NCBI RefSeq assembly: GCF_023746555.1
Contig: NZ_CP098755.1
Coordinates: 3,484,501 to 3,548,500 of the forward strand
Source of the DNA: Brevibacillus ruminantium
GTDB taxonomy: Bacteria > Bacillota > Bacilli > Brevibacillales > Brevibacillaceae
Direction of reading: 5' to 3'
DNA: 64,000 bases
Each line of letters opens with the position of its first letter. Within the stretch, counting starts at the first letter, position 1. Under the pieces are notes generated by a model. That model ran no database searches, was not told where the DNA came from, and worked only from the letters and a program-made list of their open reading frames with translations. This document shows, in pieces, positions 47,216 through 55,067 of this stretch. The translations under genes and the position numbers were made by a program.

Positions 47216-49005
47216 CGGATGATGGGGGGTGGGGTGGCCGACAGCAGGCCAGCCAGCAGCAAGGCGGCAAGCACGATTAGCAGCTCGGAGCGCAGCGTCC
47301 AGGACAATTTCTTTACCAAACGGATGGCATCCCTCTCCTGTAAAACGGAGAGAACGACCAATCTGGGCATCACTTTCGAACGGTGAAAACCGGCGACAAT
47401 CAAGGCGACTGCAAAAGCCCCGAGCTTTACGAGGAGAATCAGACCATAGGAGGTCGAGATCAGTTCCAGCAACTGAGAGAAACGGAGCAATCCCAGTACC
47501 AAACCCGTTCCCGAGATCAGGCTGACCGCATACAACGCCAGTTGGGCAAACTGCCCCATCAGATGATGCAAGCGGAGCAGCCCGTCCGGAGTTGCCCTCT
47601 GACGAAAAGCTAGCAGGGTCAGGCCGGACAAGCCCCCAAGCCATACGACGGCTGCTGTCATATGCAAAATGTCAGAGAGAAAAGACGCGAATCTTTCCTG
47701 TCCCGCCATGGCGTGTCCGGTCAGCGGATACGTGATAAACAGACCGAGTGTTAACACAATACTTCCGAGTCGAGATTTTTTCGTCGTGAGCGCTACCAAG
47801 AGCAGGATGCACAGCAAGGGGCGCAATATGCCCATCGCACCGGTCATGGTGTTTAAATAGAGCAACAGCATGCTCTCCCCGTTCCCTCCCGGCAACCTAA
47901 GCATGTCGGCAAGCAAATAGATCCGCGCAGCTCCGCTTAGCGAGAAGTATACGAAACACCCCCAGAAAAACCATTTGATGCCGGAGCGTAGGCGCTGGGT
48001 TACACGATACGCGTCGACGAAGCGTCCCCATGCTTTGAGGAAGACAAGGGAGCCAATGATCGCTGCTACCAGGACATCGATCATGCGAAGCCATCTGTTC
48101 CACATCTCATGGCGCTCGTGGTCATGGACAGCGGATGGGAGAAAGGATTCGGCCACGATTTCTACCTCAGCATCTCCTGCAAACGACGGTGTCGCAACAT
48201 TTTCGCCAGCTTGCAAAAGGGTTTCATTGGGGCTCCCTTCTCCTGCGGCAGCATCATCTTCGCCTTCAGCAGATTCATTTGCGCTCTTCGCGGGATCGTC
48301 TGCTTTTTCCAAAGAAGCTGATCCTTCCCTCGCGACAGCCTCTCCCGTCCCCTGCTCAGGCTTTGTTTGCTCTGCCGCTGCGCTTTCTTGGGACTGCGAC
48401 TTTCCATCTGTGGATGATTCCGAAGGGTTGGTTGGCAGAGCTTGATTCGCTCCCGTGGTCGGGGACTGCTTCTTCTCTGTACTGCCCACCCCCCCAACGA
48501 TGGAATTGGGTGATGATTCGGCTTGTTTGTTTCCTTGCGCTTCGCTTTGCCCCTGGTCCGGGACTGCTCCAAAGGGTCCGTTATCCGCCACAGACGGGTC
48601 GTCATCATCCAGCGAGACCGTCTCTGCCGGACGAATTTTGGGTAAAGGAACGCCGACCGCGAACCGATAGGAGCCTTCGGTCACATGCGTATCTACGGAC
48701 AATACCTGCCATTCTACCCGATAAATGCCCTTTTGCAGGGATTCAACCGGCAGCACCAGTGTCCTGTTGTCCTCAGCACGCAGTGTGCCCGGGATGCTCT
48801 TGCCTGCTTCTGTCTTTAAGACGAGTGAACTTACCTTGCCGTTGATCTCCTCGGTAAAGGTGAGGCGTATCTCTTTTGGCGACTCCTGCAGCTCGGCCTC
48901 CTGCTGGGGCGAAGCGCGATCCACGTAAGCGTGAGCACTTGCGAAAGACGGCAGGGATGATGCTGCCACGAGACACAGGCAGAAGAGGATAAGCCATCTT
49001 TTCAT
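47212..49005 (-). CDS. CopC-CopD fusion, copper-binding and membrane copper-transport protein
   Basis: Protein of 597 residues. After a signal peptide ending SFASAHAYVDRASP, the CopC domain runs to about residue 125, starting with the copper-binding His and containing DTHVTEGSYRFAVG. A long Ser/Gln/Glu/Ala-rich linker (about 130-290) follows, with a short His segment near its end (VHDHERHEMW). The CopD domain then has eight predicted membrane helices. The architecture is that of YcnJ of Bacillus, linked to copper uptake. AAAGGAG precedes the ATG at 49005. The DUF4198 gene lies upstream on the same strand, about 130 bases away. Confidence 0.9.
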   Translation of the reverse strand: MKRWLILFCLCLVAASSLPSFASAHAYVDRASPQQEAELQESPKEIRLTFTEEINGKVSSLVLKTEAGKSIPGTLRAEDNRTLVLPVESLQKGIYRVEWQVLSVDTHVTEGSYRFAVGVPLPKIRPAETVSLDDDDPSVADNGPFGAVPDQGQSEAQGNKQAESSPNSIVGGVGSTEKKQSPTTGANQALPTNPSESSTDGKSQSQESAAAEQTKPEQGTGEAVAREGSASLEKADDPAKSANESAEGEDDAAAGEGSPNETLLQAGENVATPSFAGDAEVEIVAESFLPSAVHDHERHEMWNRWLRMIDVLVAAIIGSLVFLKAWGRFVDAYRVTQRLRSGIKWFFWGCFVYFSLSGAARIYLLADMLRLPGGNGESMLLLYLNTMTGAMGILRPLLCILLLVALTTKKSRLGSIVLTLGLFITYPLTGHAMAGQERFASFLSDILHMTAAVVWLGGLSGLTLLAFRQRATPDGLLRLHHLMGQFAQLALYAVSLISGTGLVLGLLRFSQLLELISTSYGLILLVKLGAFAVALIVAGFHRSKVMPRLVVLSVLQERDAIRLVKKLSWTLRSELLIVLAALLLAGLLSATPPPIIR

Positions 49006-49083
49006 CCGTATTCTCCTTTCTGGCAACATGCCTTCGGTGTTGTTGGCTTATGATGTTTACACGGGTGCAGCCGACCAAAGAAA

Positions 49084-49106
49084 GCCGCCGAAAAAAATTC
49101 GACGGC
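49084..49106 (-). terminator. Terminator after the DUF4198 gene
   Basis: On the minus strand GCCGTCGAA and TTCGGCGGC form a 9-base stem with one T-G pair around T5, followed by TTTCTTT. It separates the DUF4198 gene from the CopC-CopD gene. Confidence 0.7.
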
Positions 49107-49134
49107 CTTTGCTGGATCTCACTTCCCCGAGGGC

Positions 49135-50193
49135 TTATTTTTTCGTGATGACAAACGCTTCCGGCATGGCCCCGATTGGTGCCAGAACTTCAAGTGATGC
49201 TCCCGCTTCTTTGGCCGCCTGTGTCAAATCGACTTGACCGGTTCCTTGATACGCCGGATTCAGGGCAGATTTCACAAATGCAGCGGGCACGGTTGTTTTC
49301 CCGTCTTTTACCTGCAATCCTGCCACTTCAGTCAGCTTTCCGTTGAGGTAGACAAGCGGCTGGGCTTGGCTGGAAACTGCAGCAGGAATGGCCGCCTTGC
49401 CGTTTTGCACCGTAAATGTCATGGTCGCTTCGTAGTTGGTCGCATCGTATTCTCCTGCCAGCTTTTCATCCGTAGCTGGCTTCGCGCGAAGAAGGTAGTA
49501 GTCTGCCGCTCCTGTGGTGAACGTGATCACGCCATTGGCATCCGTCTTGTAGTTGGCCGCATCGCTGTTGCTGCGGCGAATTACGCTAATCTCCGTATCC
49601 TTCAACGGTTTGCCTTTCAGCAGCAGCTGAACCTTTACTTCCTGGTCAGGAGTCACAGCAGCAGGGTTGAACAGTGGAACCAACTCCGCCCGATCTGCAC
49701 TGACCGGCTGGGAAAAGCCCTGCAGATCTTTTACACGCTGCATCGTCGGGATGTCACTGATGGCCACGAAGGATTTGGCGCTGCGCAACGTACGGCTGGC
49801 GACATCTCCGTTTTTGAAGATGCTGTCCCCTTCGACCGAAATAATATAGGCGCCTGGAGCTGAGGAAGAGAAGGAAGCGACATAATAGTTATTTTTCCCA
49901 GGGTCGGTTACGTCTTTTTCTTCTCCGGTGTAAAACAGGGTCGCAGAAATATCTGCTTTGCTTCCGCTCGGCTGGGTAACGTATACTTTGGTTGTATCCT
50001 TGCTCCATGTCCCGTCGATACGGTAGCTCGCATGGTTATTGGAGTGGTTTCCGAGCAGAAGTTCTACGTAAGATACCTCTCCGGATGAGATAATCGGCAT
50101 ATTGGTTTGCGACCAGCCGTCATGGGCCGATGCAGGTACTGCCAACAGGCAGGCCAGAGCAAGTGCAGGAATCAGTGTCAGGCCTTTTTTCAT
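49135..50193 (-). CDS. Secreted DUF4198-type protein with C-terminal copper-amine-oxidase-N-like segment
   Basis: Secreted protein of 352 residues. The signal peptide ends AVPASAHDGW, exposing a His-Asp start. A beta-rich domain of DUF4198 type follows, with VEVK-type segments (DQEVKVQLLLKGKPLKDTEI) of the carboxypeptidase-regulatory fold. The last 70 residues (VYLNGKLTEVAGLQVKDGKT) resemble the copper amine oxidase N-terminal/stalk domain. DUF4198 proteins often accompany nickel, cobalt or copper uptake systems. The N-terminal His and the neighbouring copper gene suggest metal handling, which is inferred. Confidence 0.75.
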   Translation of the reverse strand: MKKGLTLIPALALACLLAVPASAHDGWSQTNMPIISSGEVSYVELLLGNHSNNHASYRIDGTWSKDTTKVYVTQPSGSKADISATLFYTGEEKDVTDPGKNNYYVASFSSSAPGAYIISVEGDSIFKNGDVASRTLRSAKSFVAISDIPTMQRVKDLQGFSQPVSADRAELVPLFNPAAVTPDQEVKVQLLLKGKPLKDTEISVIRRSNSDAANYKTDANGVITFTTGAADYYLLRAKPATDEKLAGEYDATNYEATMTFTVQNGKAAIPAAVSSQAQPLVYLNGKLTEVAGLQVKDGKTTVPAAFVKSALNPAYQGTGQVDLTQAAKEAGASLEVLAPIGAMPEAFVITKK

Positions 50194-50315
50194 GGTTCGT
50201 TTCCTCCGCTTCCATTTCTTTCATACGGTTGATATCCAGTCTCAGTATATGGCCCGTCCGGTCAAATGAGTATGACTCAACAGGGCTATCTTTCCAATCG
50301 GGTATTGAACGTTAT

Positions 50316-50346
50316 GTGAACAGAATGAACAATGGAAAACGTTCAC
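50316..50346. promoter_or_regulatory. Inverted repeat in the divergent control region
   Basis: GTGAAC (50316-50321) and GTTCAC (50341-50346) are separated by 19 bases in the 220-base region between the divergent DUF4198 gene and the thiol-oxidase pair. It could be an operator for both sides. I do not recognise it as a known copper or redox operator. Confidence 0.3.
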
Positions 50347-50413
50347 AAGTTGTTACTAAAAATAAGTTACTTGCATATTGTTATTGTGATAAGATAGTGG
50401 ACGAGGTGTTGAT

Positions 50414-50842
50414 ATGAAACGAGAACGTGTTGCGGAGCAGGCACTGTTTGCATCCTGGGTGATCGCGCTGATCGCTACCGGGGGCAGTCTGTTCTTCTCG
50501 GAAGTACTGAAGTATATTCCTTGCGAATTATGCTGGTATCAACGAATCTTCATGTACCCGCTGGTTATTTTGCTTGGAATTGCCTCAGCCAAAAAAGATT
50601 ACGGGATTATACGCTATACCTTGCCTCTCTCTGTCATCGGAGGGATGATTTCTCTTTATCACTACGCCATTCAAAAGGTTCCCTCTCTGCATGAGCTGGG
50701 CAACGCGTGTGGGATCGTTCCTTGCAATACGGATTATATCAACTGGCTGGGCTTTATCACGATTCCCTTTCTCGCATTGATCGCGTTCGTGTTGATTACC
50801 GTATTGCTGATTTTCATTCGTTCTACTGGGAAGGAGAAATAA
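50414..50842 (+). CDS. bdbC: Disulfide oxidoreductase, DsbB/BdbC-like
   Basis: Four-helix membrane protein of 142 residues that reoxidises a partner thiol-disulfide enzyme with quinone. The first Cys pair is Cys37-x-x-Cys40 (IPCELCWYQRIFMYPL) and the second is Cys99/Cys104 (NACGIVPCN), as in BdbC. GAGGTGTTGAT precedes the ATG. The thioredoxin-like gene starts 3 bases after its stop, so the two work as a pair. Confidence 0.93.
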   Translation: MKRERVAEQALFASWVIALIATGGSLFFSEVLKYIPCELCWYQRIFMYPLVILLGIASAKKDYGIIRYTLPLSVIGGMISLYHYAIQKVPSLHELGNACGIVPCNTDYINWLGFITIPFLALIAFVLITVLLIFIRSTGKEK

Positions 50843-50845
50843 AAG

Positions 50846-51313
50846 ATGAAAAAAATCATTATCCTCTCGATTATTGCCGCTGTTTTCTTAATTGGAGCTG
50901 TCGTCTATTCCGACATGGCGAACAAGGAAGCAGCCGCGGGCAACCCGTTTGGCAAATCTACTCTACACCCAGCCACGATTGAGCAGCTCAGCGATCCCAA
51001 CTACGGCAATCAGATTCTTCCCGCAGACCTGAAGGCCAAGATGGAAACAAAAGAAGAACTGTTTATCTACTTCTACAGTCCAACCTGCGAGCATTGCCAG
51101 CGGACCACTCCGGTTCTGGTGCCTGTCGCAGACGAGTTCCAAGTGGATGTAAAAAAGCACAATTTGCTTGAGTTTTCTCCGAGTTGGGACGAGTACCACA
51201 TCGAGTATACTCCGACTCTGGTGCACTACAAAGACGGACAAGAGGTATCCCGCTTGGTAGGCGAGCAGGATGCAGCAGCCTTGAAGAAGTGGTTTGAGGA
51301 ACAGAAAAAATAA
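50846..51313 (+). CDS. Membrane-anchored thioredoxin-like protein
   Basis: Protein of 155 residues. An N-terminal anchor (IIILSIIAAVFLIGAVVYSD) is followed by a thioredoxin domain with the active site Cys81-Glu-His-Cys84 (SPTCEHCQRTTPVL) and the cis-proline in IEYTPTLVHYKDGQ. The CEHC site and pairing with a DsbB-like protein suggest an oxidase or a metal-centre assembly thiol protein outside the membrane. The gene lies directly downstream of bdbC and ends at a terminator. Confidence 0.9.
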   Translation: MKKIIILSIIAAVFLIGAVVYSDMANKEAAAGNPFGKSTLHPATIEQLSDPNYGNQILPADLKAKMETKEELFIYFYSPTCEHCQRTTPVLVPVADEFQVDVKKHNLLEFSPSWDEYHIEYTPTLVHYKDGQEVSRLVGEQDAAALKKWFEEQKK

Positions 51314-51324
51314 AACGTTAGGCC

Positions 51325-51354
51325 AGCCTCCTGATTGGGAGGCTTTCCTTTTTT
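51325..51354 (+). terminator. Terminator of the bdbC-thioredoxin operon
   Basis: AGCCTCC and GGGAGGCT pair around TGATT and are followed by TTCCTTTTTT. Confidence 0.9.
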
Positions 51355-51508
51355 CAGCCAATAAAGGTGGCAGTTATGTGAACTTGGGCTGGTCTGGTCA
51401 AAGAAATAGCCCGTTTGAGTCATCATTTTCCCCGTCTTTTTGCCTATAATGTTGAAGGAAGCAAGGAAGTAAATGCAATGAATCCCGAAACGAAGGTAGG
51501 TAGAATCA

Positions 51509-52315
51509 GTGAAAAGATATATGTTGACAGTATTGGGTTCCTTGGCCCTGCTCCTCGGCGCTGGCTGCAGCCAACAGCAGGCAGCTCTTTCTTCCGGGGC
51601 CCCGATTGAAGTGGCCTTGACGATTGAGCCGCAGGAGGTTCTGGTCAATGAGGCGGCCACTTTCTCCATCAAAGTTACACAGGACGGTGCGGCTGTGGAC
51701 GACGCCAAGGAAACCGATTTTGAAATCTGGAAAGAGGGTCAGGAGCAGCACGAGAAGATTTCGGCCGCTCATCAGAGTGACGGTGTTTACACGGCGCAAA
51801 AATCGTTTGCTGAACCGGGTACGTACAACGTGATGTACCATGTCACCGCACGCGATTTTCACAATATGCAGAAGCACACCTTTACCGTGAAGGCTGCCGG
51901 CGAACAAGCGGACGGCGCTCACGAAGAGAATCATTCACATGAGCATGCTACTCAGCCGGATGGCCAAAGCACGGCCCATGGGGACGGCAGCACGCATGAA
52001 GGCGGCGAGCACGAGCACGGACAGGGTGTTGAAATGCATTTCCAGCCGGCTGATTCCATTCAGCCAAACCAGGCTACTACCTTGACCGTCCATCTGCTTC
52101 AAGAAAACCAAGCGCTGACGGAAGCTACTGTCCGATTCGAAATCTGGCGCGAGGGTGAAGAAAAGCATGCCTTTATCGACACAGCCGAAGCAAAGCCAGG
52201 CGAATACACGTCCACAAACGCTACCTTCCCCGCCGCTGGCTCGTATTCCGTCAAGGTTCACGTAGAAAAAGGTGAAATCCACGACCACAATGTGTTCACC
52301 GTAGATGTGAAATAG
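51509..52315 (+). CDS. Lipoprotein with two YtkA/FixH-like domains and a histidine-rich linker
   Basis: Secreted lipoprotein of 268 residues from a GTG start behind AAGGTAGG. The lipobox is LGAGC with Cys20. Two similar domains of about 95 residues each contain FEIWKEGQEQHEKI and FEIWREGEEKHAFI, so they arose by duplication. Between them about 40 residues are packed with His, Glu and Gly (NHSHEHATQ, GEHEHGQGVEMH). YtkA/FixH-like proteins accompany copper delivery to cytochrome oxidase. The His-rich linker probably binds metal; this is inferred. Confidence 0.88.
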   Translation: MKRYMLTVLGSLALLLGAGCSQQQAALSSGAPIEVALTIEPQEVLVNEAATFSIKVTQDGAAVDDAKETDFEIWKEGQEQHEKISAAHQSDGVYTAQKSFAEPGTYNVMYHVTARDFHNMQKHTFTVKAAGEQADGAHEENHSHEHATQPDGQSTAHGDGSTHEGGEHEHGQGVEMHFQPADSIQPNQATTLTVHLLQENQALTEATVRFEIWREGEEKHAFIDTAEAKPGEYTSTNATFPAAGSYSVKVHVEKGEIHDHNVFTVDVK

Positions 52316-52334
52316 AATATCTGCACCTGTTCCC

Positions 52335-52373
52335 AAAGCCTCGGTATCCCGCAAAGATACTGGGGCTTTTTCC
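52335..52373 (+). terminator. Terminator of the YtkA-like lipoprotein gene
   Basis: AGCCTCGGTATC and GATACTGGGGCT pair around CCGCAAA and are followed by TTTTCC. Confidence 0.85.
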
Positions 52374-52414
52374 TTTCAGCACGCACAGGGTATGTGTGCC
52401 TATTGGAAATGATA

Positions 52415-52478
52415 TTGTTTTTTTCTAGGATTTAGGTAAAATGGTAGTATGGTCCCCTGCATACTGGAGCAAGGGGCC
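52415..52478 (+). promoter_or_regulatory. Promoter and leader hairpin of the Gre-like operon
   Basis: TTGTTT (52415-52420) and TAAAAT (52437-52442) are 16 bases apart. A leader hairpin follows (GGTCCCCTGC and GCAAGGGGCC, 52451-52478), with a T-rich stretch after it, so attenuation is possible. Confidence 0.45.
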
Positions 52479-52507
52479 ACATTCTTTTATTCGGGGGGCA
52501 TATTTAC

Positions 52508-52600
52508 ATGAAAATGAGGCGAACTCCATGGCGACTCGCAGATTTTGCTGACCGGTGGTTCATTCCAATACGAACAGGAGTTGATTACGGTGAACCGTAA
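52508..52600 (+). CDS. Thirty-residue small ORF overlapping the Gre-like gene
   Basis: ATG frame of 31 codons behind GGGGGG, ending in a TAA that lies 11 bases inside the next gene. The product (beginning MKMRRTPWRLADFADRWFIP) is basic with three tryptophans. The overlap suggests either a real small protein or a leader whose translation feeds ribosomes into the next start. No family is recognised. Confidence 0.45.
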   Translation: MKMRRTPWRLADFADRWFIPIRTGVDYGEP

Positions 52601-53033
52601 TACTTTGCCGAATTCTATGCACCGCCGTTTGGTGGAGCAATTAGTTTATTTTGATGAACAGCGCATTCCCTTTCTCGATCTTCATTTCGCCGGCAAGCAG
52701 CCTAATGAACGCCAAAAAGCCAATCAATGGCTGGACCAGTATGTGAGCACGGTAGAATCCCTGCTCAAAGAAACTTCCGCCTCCGATACATCGGTTCTGC
52801 CGAAAGTGGTGATCGGATGTGAAGTTAACCTGCAATATGTAGATGATGGACTGGAAGAAAGCCTGACGATATGCTTCCCAGAACAGACTGACCCTGATTT
52901 GGGCCGCATCTCCTTCCTTTCCCCAATAGGTCGGCAGTTGCTCATGAATTCCATTAATGAGCCCATTCGTCTGGAAATGCCGATGGGAGCTCAAGAAGTG
53001 GTTGTTCGTTCGATTCGTTTTGTCGACTGGTAA
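52590..53033 (+). CDS. Protein with GreA/GreB-like C-terminal domain
   Basis: Protein of 147 residues from a GTG at 52590 with AGGAG nine bases upstream; an ATG frame upstream (52545) lacks a site. The last 50 residues (LGRISFLSPIGRQLLMNSIN and EVVVRSIRFVDW) match the FKBP-like C-terminal domain of transcript cleavage factors. The N-terminal coiled coil with acidic tip, needed to enter the polymerase channel, is not recognisable. It may bind RNA polymerase without cleavage activity, or be unrelated in function. Confidence 0.75.
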   Translation: MNRNTLPNSMHRRLVEQLVYFDEQRIPFLDLHFAGKQPNERQKANQWLDQYVSTVESLLKETSASDTSVLPKVVIGCEVNLQYVDDGLEESLTICFPEQTDPDLGRISFLSPIGRQLLMNSINEPIRLEMPMGAQEVVVRSIRFVDW

Positions 53034-53094
53034 CGTGGAAAACAACAGCAATCCCTGGACGCAGTCGATTGCATTTACAATACACGTCACAAAG

Positions 53095-53134
53095 AAACCG
53101 TGGCCACACCGAGATTATGTGGGTGCGGTTTTTT
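53095..53134 (+). terminator. Terminator of the Gre-like gene
   Basis: AAACCG-TGGCCACA and TGTGGG-TGCGGTTT pair with a small internal loop and are followed by a T run. A second hairpin without a T run (GGCTACGCCAA, TTGGCGTGGCC) lies at 53168-53193. Confidence 0.65.
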
Positions 53135-53254
53135 ATTTGGAGCGCTTTGTGCCATATTAGAAAACTTGGCTACGCCAAGCTTTTGGCGTGGCCTTAGTTG
53201 CACTTATACTTTCACCCTCTTTCGCGTTAGCGAAATTATACTTTCTGAAAGTAC

Positions 53255-53276
53255 AAAAAAGGCCGCGTAGGCGGCC
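53255..53276 (-). terminator. Terminator of the repeat-protein gene
   Basis: On the minus strand GGCCGCC and its partner GGCGGCC-like arm close around TACG and a T6 run follows. It is 8 bases after the stop of the frameshifted gene, which supports that stop as real. Confidence 0.8.
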
Positions 53277-53283
53277 TTCTCCA

Positions 53284-53698
53284 TCAGCAGGTAAAATACG
53301 CGATTCTGTTTAGATCCATTCCGTAATATTGCCAGCTGAATCCATTCCAACGGTATCCGGATACAGACGTACGACCGACGAAGACCGGATAAAACCAGAA
53401 AGAACTCCCATTGCGAAGCCATACATAGGTATACCGATACATACACGGATACAGGGAACCAGGATTTACGGCAAATTGCCGGCCGTATGTTTGTGGTACG
53501 CTAGGTACTCGGCTTGGCGGCGGTCCCGATGGCGGAGGAGGAAAATCTCCGGGCGGGGAGGCGCTGCTTCCTGGCGGATAAGCGCTGCTCCTTGGCGTGG
53601 AGGCGCTGCTCCCTGGCGGGTAGGCACTGCTCCCTGGCGGGTAGGCACTGCTCCCTGGCGGATACGGACTGCTGCCGGGGGGGGTACGGATAACCCAT
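53284..53698 (-). pseudogene. Surface or spore-coat-like repeat protein broken by one extra base in a C8 tract
   Basis: The gene starts at an ATG (53698) behind AGGAGGTG and reads MGYPYPP, then meets a run of eight C (53684-53677). With seven C the frame would continue as six PPGSSAY-type heptapeptides, a Pro-rich part and a conserved C-terminal domain (YPCMYRYTYVWLRNGSSFWF, GYRWNGFSWQYYGMDLNRI) ending FTC before a terminator. The total length is 415 bases, one more than a multiple of three. The C-terminal domain resembles small Bacillales surface proteins with repeated Tyr/Trp. The break could be a true mutation, a slippage switch or a read error in the homopolymer. Confidence 0.75.
53551..53676 (-). 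repeat. Six tandem 21-base repeats (PPGSSAY-type heptapeptide)
   Basis: Six consecutive 21-base units such as GGGAGCAGTGCCTACCCGCC plus A encode the heptapeptide G-S-S-A-Y-P-P. Copies two and three are identical and the others differ by a few bases. They lie inside the frameshifted gene, directly after the C tract. Copy number may vary between strains. Confidence 0.9.
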
Positions 53699-53824
53699 GT
53701 TCTCTACACCTCCTACAAGTCTCCCTATATAAAGATGCAGAAGCCGGGCAAACGGCATGTGCGAATGCCGCCTTTCAATCGTCCATTTTTCCGCTTTTAC
53801 CGCATGGCATTCATCATGCCGCGC

Positions 53825-54814
53825 TTAATAGGGACGCCCGCCCATCACGAAGCGATACTCCCAGTGCGTGTTAGAAAAATCCGTAATCTTCACGCCTCCC
53901 GATTCTTTTGAATACGTCTGCAGCAGCTTGTCATCCCCCATATAGATGCCGACATGGGTGATGCTCTGCTTTAGCGGGTCCACTCCCTTGTAGTCAGACT
54001 GCTTCCACCCTCGGTAGCTCATGAAAAAGACGAGATCCCCTTTTTTTAACTGGCTTTTATCATAGGTATAATGCCCGTTGGCTTTGACAAAATTGGCCTG
54101 AGATTTTGCCCCGCCACGCCCCATGTCAATGCCAAGACCCTCCTTATACGCCCACATCGTGAACTCGGAGCAATCCATCGTGTCTTTCGTTGAACGCGAC
54201 GAGCCGTATTCATACGGGGTACCCAGGTATTTTTTTCCTGCCTTAATCACCTTGTCCCCGTTGGACTCGATATTATTGTCAGAAGGCTGTTTTACGGGTG
54301 CTTCCGTTTTCGGCGGTGTGATTTCTTTCTCATTCAGAAAGCTGCGAACACCTACCAGTTTTTTTGTATAATCAGCGAGTTTCTTTTCAACGACTTTTTT
54401 CTCCCCCTGCGAGGAATAGACAAACTTACCGTTCCCCAGATAGATGCCCATAAAGGACGGGGCGCCTTTTCCGTTCGTGGAAAAGAACAGCAGATCGCCA
54501 GCTTTCATCTGATCAGGGCTCACACTTTTTCCGGACCCGTACAATTTGGCAATCGTATCGCCCAACTTCATCTGGAATTGACCATATACATATGTTGCCA
54601 ACCCTGCTGATCCAAATTTCGTGGGCCCCACTGCTCCAAATTGATAGCTTTTCCCCACAAGAGATTGGGCTAGCGAAACAATTTGCTGTGATGTGGCTGC
54701 AGGCTGTGAACTGCTGGAAGCAGCGATGGCTTGTCCACCATTACTCAGGAACAAAAGTGATGTCCCTAGCATGACGGCAACAGTCGTTTTCTGTATCCAA
54801 TCTCGTTTCATCAT
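53825..54814 (-). CDS. Secreted protein with two NlpC/P60 domains, the first catalytically dead
   Basis: Wall-acting protein of 329 residues with a signal peptide (MLGTSLLFLSNGGQAIAASS). The C-terminal NlpC/P60 domain is intact: DTMDCSEFTMWAYKEG carries the Cys and ITHVGIYMGDDKL the His. The N-terminal domain (about 40-160) has the same fold, but the position of DCSG reads FGSAGLATYVY and the HVGIY position reads FMGIYLGNGKF, so Cys and His are both lost. It may bind substrate or regulate the second domain. GGAGGAG lies seven bases before the ATG at 54814. Confidence 0.9.
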   Translation of the reverse strand: MMKRDWIQKTTVAVMLGTSLLFLSNGGQAIAASSSSQPAATSQQIVSLAQSLVGKSYQFGAVGPTKFGSAGLATYVYGQFQMKLGDTIAKLYGSGKSVSPDQMKAGDLLFFSTNGKGAPSFMGIYLGNGKFVYSSQGEKKVVEKKLADYTKKLVGVRSFLNEKEITPPKTEAPVKQPSDNNIESNGDKVIKAGKKYLGTPYEYGSSRSTKDTMDCSEFTMWAYKEGLGIDMGRGGAKSQANFVKANGHYTYDKSQLKKGDLVFFMSYRGWKQSDYKGVDPLKQSITHVGIYMGDDKLLQTYSKESGGVKITDFSNTHWEYRFVMGGRPY

Positions 54815-55010
54815 TTGCGTTCTCCTCCGAGCTGAATATTCCCAACAGATTGGGTACGCATCCAGTTTAATGCAAAGCAGAAAGAGAAGATAAGGCTGTA
54901 AATTTTTCCAACAGCGGAATTGATTACATCGACGGAGGACGATAGTACTAAATGATTCGAAAAACAAAAATTTTTTTCATTTGACCCATTTTTTAAAATT
55001 TCCTACTTCA

Positions 55011-55029
55011 CAAACCGACCATAGGTTTG
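55011..55029. promoter_or_regulatory. Short inverted repeat upstream of the DUF2306 gene
   Basis: CAAACC and GGTTTG are separated by GACCATA in the 250-base gap between the divergent NlpC/P60 and DUF2306 genes, about 38 bases before the latter start. It may be an operator of a TetR- or MarR-like regulator. The rest of this gap shows nothing distinct. Confidence 0.3.
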
Positions 55030-55067
55030 TATACTGATATCATCCAACTTCTAAGGGGGATTTTCCC

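Noticed and set aside
53551-53676. CRISPR-like array
   Set aside because: The units are contiguous 21-base coding repeats without spacers, and they translate to a regular heptapeptide.
53329-53874. Plus-strand Arg/Trp-rich frame of 181 codons
   Set aside because: It is antisense to the 21-base repeats and arises from their periodicity.
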